From: JAXHMB01 sp034521755
Lineage (GTDB): Bacteria; Bacteroidota; Rhodothermia; Balneolales; Balneolaceae
Direction: 5' to 3'
Assembly (NCBI GenBank): GCA_034521755.1
Contig: JAXHMB010000003.1
Location: 558,001-622,000 of the forward strand
DNA length: 64,000 nucleotides
Shown one piece after another: positions 16,852 to 23,393 of this stretch (position 1 is the first letter of the stretch; each line of letters begins with the position of its first letter). The notes under the pieces were generated by a model. It worked only from the letters and a program-made list of their open reading frames with translations. It had not been told where the DNA came from and ran no database searches. Both the position numbers and the translations under genes were made by a program.

Positions 16852-18063
16852 ATGCGCATACTGAAATTTCTTGGTGCATTTCTAGGCACTCTTCTGGTTA
16901 TCCTTCTGATTGTCTTTGGGTTCAATATGAATGCCCTCATCACTCTTTTTGAAAATTCTGAGGACATCCAGGAAGGCTATGAATGGGTCGAAAAGACATA
17001 TTCACTTAAAGGACTGACGGAATATATTGGTGCACAACCGGAACGTGTTTCTATTGCTTCTTTATCTATAGAAAACCCGGACTCTTCATTGCTATACAAT
17101 GAGCATACTCCCAGAACGATGGGACGCCTTAGCAATTTCTTTGTGATTACAGAATACATACGCCAGTTCGAAAAGGGATTGCTTAATCCGGATGAACAGA
17201 TTTCGCTTGATGAGATTGATAAATATCAGTTGCCCTACATGGATGCATCTACACACGAAGACGTTAAAAATATGCTGGGTGATCAGGGCAAAATATCCGA
17301 GCAAAATACCGTAGCACTGATTGATCTTGTAGAAAAGTCAGCGCAATACAATGATCTGGCTATTGCTGATTTTTTATATACAAAGGTTGGACAAGAGGCA
17401 ATTATTGATCTTTTAGACCGACTTGAACTTGAAGATACAGAATTACCGCTGCCCTTCTCAGGTTTGTATATCACTCTCAAACCTTCTCTGCATCAAATAA
17501 ATAAAACGGAAGCCTGGATGGATAGCCTTTCTTCAATGCACCGCTCCACTTTTGACAGTTTAGTGGTCGAGAACACAGATAAGTTATTTAGTGATCAGGA
17601 CTTTAGAAGCAAGGTAAAAACATCTTTTGAAGACGACGAAGGGCTTGGTATTGCCTTTAAAAAGCTTCGTGATGCATTGGCATTCTTTCCCAAGACCACG
17701 GCTATTGAAATGGCCCGGATTATGAAAAGACTGATGCAGGACAAGCTGATATCTAAGAAAGTCTCCCGGCAGGTTAAAGAAATTATGTCCTGGCCACTGG
17801 ATGGCGATCGACTGAACAAGGATTTTAACCAATATGGCGCTATTTATGATAGTCGAATGGGCTTGGTAAATGGTATAGATTTCGGTCAATCCACCTATTC
17901 GAATGAACCTTTTGCTCAAGCTGTTTTCTTTGATGAACTTCAAATTGCTTTTTGGTTCCACATGAGCAGCAACCTGATGCACCAGGATTTTCAGCAGCGA
18001 CTTATCTGGGATCCTGCACTTCGCGAAGCAACCGGAACACAAATTTCAAATAGCAAAGATTGA
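16852..18063 (+). CDS. Beta-lactamase-fold serine hydrolase-like protein lacking catalytic residues
   Basis: A 403-residue protein with an N-terminal membrane anchor (about residues 5-24) and a periplasmic domain laid out like class A beta-lactamase or PBP-type serine hydrolases. The helix normally bearing SxxK reads GRLSNFFVITEYIRQFEKGLL, so Ser94 is kept but the lysine is replaced by Phe97. The SDN-equivalent region is AQYNDLAIADFL, and the KTG-equivalent reads GLVNGIDFG. Loss of the general base and KTG suggests no acyl-enzyme chemistry and perhaps a binding or scaffolding role. The fold call rests on pattern and spacing, not strong identity. It is the first gene of a tightly packed group with the next membrane protein and the RsmI-like methyltransferase. 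Confidence 0.6.
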   Translation: MRILKFLGAFLGTLLVILLIVFGFNMNALITLFENSEDIQEGYEWVEKTYSLKGLTEYIGAQPERVSIASLSIENPDSSLLYNEHTPRTMGRLSNFFVITEYIRQFEKGLLNPDEQISLDEIDKYQLPYMDASTHEDVKNMLGDQGKISEQNTVALIDLVEKSAQYNDLAIADFLYTKVGQEAIIDLLDRLELEDTELPLPFSGLYITLKPSLHQINKTEAWMDSLSSMHRSTFDSLVVENTDKLFSDQDFRSKVKTSFEDDEGLGIAFKKLRDALAFFPKTTAIEMARIMKRLMQDKLISKKVSRQVKEIMSWPLDGDRLNKDFNQYGAIYDSRMGLVNGIDFGQSTYSNEPFAQAVFFDELQIAFWFHMSSNLMHQDFQQRLIWDPALREATGTQISNSKD

Positions 18064-18065
18064 CC

Positions 18066-18557
18066 ATGTCGAACTATAAACTACTTTACTTAATTTGGTT
18101 ACTTCCTGCTGCTTTTCTTTTTCTGATTATTCACCAAGCGGCTGTCTTTTATGGCATAGTTGACACCTATGACAATGGCACAAGCTATACCGCTGAAGTG
18201 GTTGATTTTGAACTCAAACAAATTGCTGCTCAAACAAACGGATATATCGTACTAAAGTTTAACACCTCTGACGGGAATCAAGTACAGCAGAAACTTTCAT
18301 TACCTGTTGAAATGGCAGGAAATCTTCAGGAAATCCGGGTAATTCCTATCCGGTATCAGAAAGGGGCTTTTCAGAATATTGTAATGATGCCTACCTACAG
18401 CACCCAAAAAGGACTGATTTTAACAAACCTTGCGATGGCGGCTGTGGGATTTTTGATTGCTCTCTTTATTACCTATCTCGTTCACAAATATGTTGGTAAA
18501 AAACTAAGCAGTACAGAAGAAAAACTTGTAATTGAACGGGTTGATCATGACGACTAA
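18066..18557 (+). CDS. Two-helix membrane protein with an extracytoplasmic domain (DUF3592-like)
   Basis: A 163-residue protein. It has an N-terminal transmembrane helix (about 7-27), a ~90-residue beta-rich region (YTAEVVDFELK, GYIVLKFNTSDGNQVQQKLSLP, IRVIPIRYQKG) and a C-terminal helix (about 122-143), followed by a short charged tail. The layout recalls DUF3592-type proteins, but I see no diagnostic motif. The ATG at 18066 lies 2 bp after the stop of the preceding gene, and its 3' end overlaps the RsmI-like gene by 11 bp, so the three are probably one operon. Function unknown. Confidence 0.65.
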   Translation: MSNYKLLYLIWLLPAAFLFLIIHQAAVFYGIVDTYDNGTSYTAEVVDFELKQIAAQTNGYIVLKFNTSDGNQVQQKLSLPVEMAGNLQEIRVIPIRYQKGAFQNIVMMPTYSTQKGLILTNLAMAAVGFLIALFITYLVHKYVGKKLSSTEEKLVIERVDHDD

Positions 18558-19266
18558 CCAGAAAGGCACGCTTTATCTTGTTCCCAATACACTGGGAAAA
18601 ACACCTGAAAATAACACCATCCCTGAGTACGTATTGAATATCATCCGCGAGCTGGAAGTCCTGGTAGTAGAAAACATTCAGACGGCTGTTCGATATTTAC
18701 AGTGGGTTGGAGATACCATCCCTGAATACAAGATTGATTTTCGAGTACTTAACAAGAAAACTCCAGCCCAGGAAATTGCTTCGTTCATTAAACCGCTAAC
18801 CGAAGGCAAAAATGTTGGGCTTTTGTCTGAAGCAGGATGCCCGGTTGTTGCCGATCCGGGCTCAGAGTATATCAAGATGGCACATGCCCGAGACATTAAA
18901 GTTGTGCCTCTGGTAGGCCCCTCTTCCATTTTACTGGCACTGATGGGATCAGGATTTAACGGGCAAAATTTTGCCTTCCACGGATATCTTCCTATTGAAA
19001 AAGCAGACCGTCAGCGCGCTATTCAACAGCTGGAACAAGAATCAAAAAAAGAAGGGCGTACTCAAATTTTTATGGAAGCACCACACCGCAATGATGCTAT
19101 TGTCAAAGATGTCACCAAATTCTGCAAAGCCGACACCCGTTTTTGCACTGCAACCAATCTTACCCTTCCAAGTGAGTCTATTATTTCCAAACCTGTTTCT
19201 GAGTGGCAAGAGAATAAGCCAGACTCTATTCATAAAGAGCCAACCATTTTCTTGCTACAGGCGTAA
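18547..19266 (+). CDS. RsmI-like SAM-dependent methyltransferase
   Basis: A 239-residue tetrapyrrole-methylase-fold protein. GTLYLVPNTLG at the N-terminus corresponds to the RsmI GTLYLVATPIGN loop. The SAM-site signature SEAGCPVVADPGSEY and the following VPLVGPSSILLALMGSGF are clear. True RsmI 2'-O-methylates C1402 of 16S rRNA; this sequence is shorter and its first motif is altered, so it belongs to the RsmI-related paralogues common in Bacteroidota, and target identity is uncertain. The ATG at 18547 is preferred over a TTG 15 bp earlier and gives an 11-bp overlap with the upstream gene. REP-like repeats begin 15 bp after its stop. Confidence 0.8.
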   Translation: MTTNQKGTLYLVPNTLGKTPENNTIPEYVLNIIRELEVLVVENIQTAVRYLQWVGDTIPEYKIDFRVLNKKTPAQEIASFIKPLTEGKNVGLLSEAGCPVVADPGSEYIKMAHARDIKVVPLVGPSSILLALMGSGFNGQNFAFHGYLPIEKADRQRAIQQLEQESKKEGRTQIFMEAPHRNDAIVKDVTKFCKADTRFCTATNLTLPSESIISKPVSEWQENKPDSIHKEPTIFLLQA

Positions 19267-19280
19267 GTATATATAGAATC

Positions 19281-19340
19281 ATTCGTCCCTCTGGGACTAC
19301 ATTGTTTTGCTTTTAATATACCCGATGATAAATCATCGGA
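19281..19340 (+). repeat. REP-like unit A
   Basis: Hairpin GTCCC-TCT-GGGAC (19285-19297) and an 8-bp stem CCGATGAT/ATCATCGG (19322-19339), separated by an AT-rich spacer. Confidence 0.75.
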
Positions 19341-19427
19341 CTAATTTCTCTATACTAAATTTTAAAGAAAATGCAAGAAGAGATTCTTCCTTTCTGGTCT
19401 ATAGTATTTTAAACAACCTGACGATAT

Positions 19428-19489
19428 TAGGGTAATGATTTATCATTACCCTATTTGAAATTACATAAAAAAGTCCCATAGGGACGAAT
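19428..19489 (-). repeat. REP-like unit B (inverted relative to unit A)
   Basis: A 12-bp perfect stem TAGGGTAATGAT/ATCATTACCCTA (19428-19453) and hairpin GTCCC-ATA-GGGAC (19473-19485), ending with GAAT. Read in reverse it has the same order of parts as unit A. Confidence 0.75.
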
Positions 19490-19497
19490 GAATCAAC

Positions 19498-19950
19498 CTA
19501 ATCAAACACATACGCCTCATCAAAAGAGACATTATATTTTTTCAACAAGCCCAAGTATTCTTCTTTAAAAGTTTTTGACTGGTGATGCTCTTTCTGATTT
19601 TTAATATAGTTTACAACCTTTGGAATCATTGATTCACTTACACTGAAAGCTCCATATCCTTTCTGCCACCGAAATGTTCGGTCTCTAAAAAAGTTATCAT
19701 TGAGCCATTTTGATGAACCACCTTTTAAAAGCTGAATACTTTTTGACATGCTCACTGTTGATGGAATAGCTATTAAAGCATGTACATGATCTTGAACTCC
19801 TCCAATAGCTATGGGAATCATATTATTCGCTCTGGCTATTCCTCCCAAATAAGACCATAGTCTTGATTCAAATTTATGTGAGATAACTGGTTTTCTGTGT
19901 TTGGTTGAAAATATATAATGAATATAAATTTGTGTATAGGTGTTTCCCAT
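19498..19950 (-). CDS. IS200-type Y1 transposase (REP-associated transposase-like)
   Basis: A 150-residue single-domain HUH enzyme of the Y1_Tnp family. The metal-binding HUH motif is DHVHALIAIP (about 68-77). The catalytic tyrosine lies in the helix IPKVVNYIKNQKEHH. The N-terminus YTQIYIHYIFSTKHR is typical of IS200 TnpA and RAYT proteins. These enzymes cut and rejoin single-stranded DNA at hairpins. The gene is intact, and its surroundings hold at least three copies of a REP-like hairpin unit, as expected for a REP-associated tyrosine transposase. IS200 TnpA and RAYT cannot be separated here without a genome-wide count of the hairpins. Confidence 0.9.
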   Translation of the reverse strand: MGNTYTQIYIHYIFSTKHRKPVISHKFESRLWSYLGGIARANNMIPIAIGGVQDHVHALIAIPSTVSMSKSIQLLKGGSSKWLNDNFFRDRTFRWQKGYGAFSVSESMIPKVVNYIKNQKEHHQSKTFKEEYLGLLKKYNVSFDEAYVFD

Positions 19951-20017
19951 GTCGATGTTTGTTAAATCGTTTTATTGTATGACCACACTAGAAAACATTC
20001 CTTACAAAAGATTATCA

Positions 20018-20078
20018 TTTGTCCCTCTGGGACTTGGGCTCTACTTATATCAATACATCTGATGATTAATCATCAGGC
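20018..20078 (+). repeat. REP-like unit C
   Basis: Hairpin GTCCC-TCT-GGGAC (20021-20033) and an 8-bp stem CTGATGAT/ATCATCAG (20059-20076). Same order and orientation as unit A, on the 5' side of the transposase gene. A fourth partial hairpin, GTCCC-GTAA-GGGA, follows at 20100-20112. Confidence 0.7.
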
Positions 20079-20140
20079 GGAAACACATATTATGCAGTAG
20101 TCCCGTAAGGGAGGCGGTCGGATCTTTATACATAAAAACA

Positions 20141-20171
20141 AAAAAAGCCCATCCAAACGGACGGGCTTTTT
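20141..20171. terminator. Bidirectional intrinsic terminator
   Basis: A-run, stem GCCC-a-TCC / GGA-c-GGGC with an AAAC loop, then a T-run. The flanking A and T runs pair as well, so it can stop transcription on both strands. It serves the ankyrin gene on the minus strand. Confidence 0.85.
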
Positions 20172-20197
20172 ATCAAGCTTAATTATCTAATCACACG

Positions 20198-20578
20198 TCA
20201 TTCAGCGTCCTCAAGCATATGCAGTATATCATCATAATGATGACTGCTGGCCTGATCTTTCGCTGTCCAACCCCGATCGTCCATCACATCAACATCACTG
20301 TGATGATTAATCAATAGTTGAACAATTTCATTGTGTCCATTACTCGTAGCCCAGTACAATGCGCTGGTTCCACGGTTATCTCGATTATTTACATCAGCAC
20401 CTTTATCCAATAAAAATTGGACAACCTCAAGGTGTCCATGTTTGGCGGCTTTCATAAGAGCTGTGCGGTCGTGTTCATCACTCGTATCTACTGCAATACC
20501 ATCACTAACCATACTTTTGACGATATCGATGTCTCCATTTTCTGCTGCATCGAGAAAGGTTTCCTCATTTTCTGTCAT
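20198..20578 (-). CDS. Ankyrin-repeat protein
   Basis: A 126-residue soluble protein made almost wholly of ankyrin repeats: ETFLDAAENGDIDIVKSMVSDG, DRTALMKAAKHGHLEVVQFLLDKG (key residues TALMKAAKHGH) and TSALYWATSNGHNEIVQLLI, plus a C-terminal capping unit. Ankyrin arrays bind proteins; nothing here tells the partner. No signal peptide. It is followed by an intrinsic terminator 27 bp downstream and lies between the REP region and a peptidase gene with its own terminator, so it is monocistronic. Confidence 0.9.
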   Translation of the reverse strand: MTENEETFLDAAENGDIDIVKSMVSDGIAVDTSDEHDRTALMKAAKHGHLEVVQFLLDKGADVNNRDNRGTSALYWATSNGHNEIVQLLINHHSDVDVMDDRGWTAKDQASSHHYDDILHMLEDAE

Positions 20579-20670
20579 AAGCTATACCTCTTCGTTTTAT
20601 ATATTTAGATGGGACTATTTTATTGTAATTGATTCCGTTGTGATAATCAAACGGCAAAATCATTTCTAAT

Positions 20671-20702
20671 AAAAAAAGGAGGCCACATTTATGCAGCCTC
20701 CT
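20671..20702 (-). terminator. Intrinsic terminator of the M49-like peptidase gene
   Basis: A 7-bp stem AGGAGGC/GCCTCCT (20677-20683 and 20696-20702) followed on the minus strand by seven Ts, 22 bp after the peptidase stop. Confidence 0.85.
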
Positions 20703-20723
20703 CAAAAATCACTGCAAATGTGC

Positions 20724-22376
20724 TTACTCCAAACCGAGCTCACTCACCCCTTGCTGAAAGGTCACATCTACAGGTATAGATTGTTCTGCCAATCGATCCA
20801 GTGAAGCCTGCAACTGATCTCCCATAGTACCATATTTTTCAACAAAGGCTGCCACGCCCTTATAATCTCCATCTCCCTGGAAAGTGAGAATCTTTTCGGA
20901 GAGAGCGTTAGTAGCTTCGGGTATTTTTTCAAAGTTTACGCTGTACGTTTGAGTGTCTTCATTATATGTAAAGGCCCCCATCTCTTTGAAAAAATTAAAG
21001 CGAATAAGATTGGCTTTGCCGTGAGCACTTGAAGACCCAAATCGGATAGATCTGAAAATACTGGTGATAAATGTCACATAATTATCTTTGATGTCTCCTT
21101 CGGTAACCACACCATCTTCGCGTAATTCACTAACCATATAAAGCCCAAGCACATCGGCTTTGCCTTCTTCCAAGGCAGAAGCATGCTCTTTTAAGGCTTC
21201 TCGAACAGTACCCTTTCCATTAATTGTATTTTTGATACCCAACCCATGTGCCACCTCATGAAACATGGTATTGCCAAAAAACGCATCGAAAGTAATATAC
21301 TGACGCTGGTCTTTGTCTATAAGAACTTCTGAAATGGGTTCAAGAATTTTGTCATACTTGGCGCGCATGGCATTTTTTAGCTGGAGCCTGCGTGTACCTT
21401 TCTCAAGTTGTACTTCCTCATCATTCGGTAAATTAATAGCAATAGTTTTCGACCCTGCATTTGCATCACCCGATACGTAAACAACATCATAGGCATTCAG
21501 ATCAGAGTCACGGCCCGGCGTCTCCTGTTTATATTCATCAGCAACCGGCAACCCTTTCTGAAGTTCAGGCAAGACCGTTGCATATTTTGAAAGCCGATCA
21601 CTCCACTCTTTATCTTTGATGAGGACAAATGTTTCGTGAGCTGCTTTATATCCATAAAGCTGATCTTCATAGGTCTCGATGGGCCCAATTACTACGTCTA
21701 TGACATTATTCTTCATATCCAGCCAGGCAAAATCACTGGGCTGATAGTCATCAGTAAGCAATGCTTTGGCACGGAGGTTTAAGTATTTCTTCAAGCCGGG
21801 ATCCTCAGCAAGTTCTGCTGCTTCTTTTAGCTTATCCGATGCCAGTTGATGCTGTTCTGAAAAGGCCTCATGATAAGGAACTGTCATAAGGTTCCCATTA
21901 TCATCACGGCGGACAAGCGTGTACAGATCGTCTTTCGTTTCAGAATCCCATGCTTCAAACTCTTCTTTGGTCATATCAGCTGGATAAAAATTGGCGCCTT
22001 CAGGTTTAGGCCCAACCCCTTCTATAAAAGGTTCATTGCCATTCAGCCGATCCCAGGGACCGTAATTAATTTGAGCAAACTGCCTGGCTTCTTCACTATC
22101 CAGCATTTCCATCAGCTTTGATTTGTCTCCGTAGGCTTCGATCCAAAAGACTTCTTCCATGGCTTCAGCAGCTTCAATTAGCAACGGAATCATTTCCTTT
22201 TGGTTATCTGTAAGCCCCGAAAGATCACTGCTTAACATAAAAGAGGTGTATTGGTTAAGACGATCTTCAATAGACATTTTATCAGCATTTGAAGTATTTA
22301 AGGAGCAACTTTGTAGCATTGCTGCTACTCCGGTAAAAATTACTATGACAGACAAATAACCTATTAGTTTCTTCAT
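20724..22376 (-). CDS. M49-like (dipeptidyl-peptidase III family) lipoprotein peptidase
   Basis: A 550-residue lipoprotein with lipobox LQSC (Cys24). The zinc site is FHEVAHGLG near residue 377, which is HExxH rather than the HExxxH of classical dipeptidyl-peptidase III. The third ligand is in EEGKADVLGLY about 35 residues later. The long helical N-terminal half and the ExxKAD motif fit the M49-like Zn-dependent hydrolases of Bacteroidota. It should act in the periplasm or at the outer membrane on small peptides; the substrate is unknown. It is 33 bp downstream of mscS on the same strand and ends at a strong terminator, so it may be the last gene of the ATPase-mscS transcript. Confidence 0.7.
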   Translation of the reverse strand: MKKLIGYLSVIVIFTGVAAMLQSCSLNTSNADKMSIEDRLNQYTSFMLSSDLSGLTDNQKEMIPLLIEAAEAMEEVFWIEAYGDKSKLMEMLDSEEARQFAQINYGPWDRLNGNEPFIEGVGPKPEGANFYPADMTKEEFEAWDSETKDDLYTLVRRDDNGNLMTVPYHEAFSEQHQLASDKLKEAAELAEDPGLKKYLNLRAKALLTDDYQPSDFAWLDMKNNVIDVVIGPIETYEDQLYGYKAAHETFVLIKDKEWSDRLSKYATVLPELQKGLPVADEYKQETPGRDSDLNAYDVVYVSGDANAGSKTIAINLPNDEEVQLEKGTRRLQLKNAMRAKYDKILEPISEVLIDKDQRQYITFDAFFGNTMFHEVAHGLGIKNTINGKGTVREALKEHASALEEGKADVLGLYMVSELREDGVVTEGDIKDNYVTFITSIFRSIRFGSSSAHGKANLIRFNFFKEMGAFTYNEDTQTYSVNFEKIPEATNALSEKILTFQGDGDYKGVAAFVEKYGTMGDQLQASLDRLAEQSIPVDVTFQQGVSELGLE

Positions 22377-22409
22377 TTTGTGGTAATTTAGTTTGAGTAT
22401 AATATTAAG

Positions 22410-23387
22410 CTATTTAGAAACTTTGGAACTGGGCTGATCAAGTATATTTCTTTCATTGAGCTCTTTCCAGATTAGCTCAGTCATATCACTCTGAAAAGGA
22501 AACTCATAGCGAATATCCAGCACGTAAGCCTTCACTTTCAACTTGATAACAAATTTTCTTTCGTGAATTTCATTCGTTGCTATCACAACCACCGGCTTTT
22601 GTAAGTACACATAGCGAGATGATACAGCTGCTTTGTATGCAATACGCTTTACTTTTTCGATATCAACATGCACAGGAAGAAAAATTTCCGTTACAACCTG
22701 ACAATCCAGCGCACTGGAATTTGCATTCGATACTGCTTTTGTCATAAGATCCCCATTGGGAATAGTCACCATAGAATCATCGGGCGTTACAATGCGGGAA
22801 GAACGCAGGCCAATCTGCTTAACTTCCCCATAATAATCACCCACTTCAATTTTATCACCCACCTGAAACGGACGATCTAAAATGATGATCAATCCTCCAA
22901 ATACATTTTTTAAAATATCCTGGGAGGCAAATCCTACTGCTATACCAATAGATGCCAACACCGTAATTATAGTTTCGAAAGGAGGATCGATAACCCCTGC
23001 AATTATCACGTACAGCGAAATTGACCATATGGCAATACGGGTTATGGGGACAAGCCGTTTTATGGTGAGCCGGTATTTCGATGCTTTTTCAGAAAGATTA
23101 TCAAGTATTCGAACCACAAAACGATTTAAAAAGTAGGCGACAAGCAGGATAAAAATCGTCAGAAAAATAACGCCGGAAGTTATCAGCTCTGTTATTTCCG
23201 AAATTTTACCAATTGTTGAATCTTCTTCTAAAGAGCCTGAATTGCTTGAAGCTGTGTCGACCTGAACCGTACTCGTATCACCGGATTGCTGCATAAAATC
23301 ATGTAGCGCCATCTGCTGTTGCTCAACAAGTCCGCTTAGTAAAAATCCTGTCAGAATAAGAACAGCTATTCGTCTGTAATTTTTCAT
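22410..23387 (-). CDS. MscS-family mechanosensitive channel
   Basis: A 325-residue small-conductance mechanosensitive channel homologue. An N-terminal segment (1-17) looks like a signal peptide, followed by a Ser/Thr/Asp-rich periplasmic stretch and three transmembrane helices (about 68-90, 108-128, 136-158). The pore helix and beta domain have the family pattern GIAVGFASQDILKNVFGGLIII, then DRPFQVGDKIEVGDYYGEV and TIPNGDLM. It opens under membrane tension to release solutes, but many small MscS homologues have specialised roles. It starts 6 bp after the end of the coiled-coil ATPase gene, so coupled expression is very likely. Confidence 0.92.
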   Translation of the reverse strand: MKNYRRIAVLILTGFLLSGLVEQQQMALHDFMQQSGDTSTVQVDTASSNSGSLEEDSTIGKISEITELITSGVIFLTIFILLVAYFLNRFVVRILDNLSEKASKYRLTIKRLVPITRIAIWSISLYVIIAGVIDPPFETIITVLASIGIAVGFASQDILKNVFGGLIIILDRPFQVGDKIEVGDYYGEVKQIGLRSSRIVTPDDSMVTIPNGDLMTKAVSNANSSALDCQVVTEIFLPVHVDIEKVKRIAYKAAVSSRYVYLQKPVVVIATNEIHERKFVIKLKVKAYVLDIRYEFPFQSDMTELIWKELNERNILDQPSSKVSK

Positions 23388-23393
23388 GGTTTT

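Larger units (their letters stand above)
19281..20113. mobile_element. IS200/RAYT-type element with flanking REP-like units
   Basis: A Y1 transposase gene (19498-19950) lies between clusters of imperfect palindromes. Units A (19281-19340) and C (20018-20078) have the same orientation and the same composition: GTCCC-TCT-GGGAC, then ~25-30 bases, then a GATGAT/ATCATC hairpin. Unit B (19428-19489) is the same structure inverted. A fourth, partial GTCCC hairpin is at 20100-20113. A/B form an inverted pair as in bacterial interspersed mosaic elements. The boundaries are inferred from the outermost palindromes. Confidence 0.7.
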
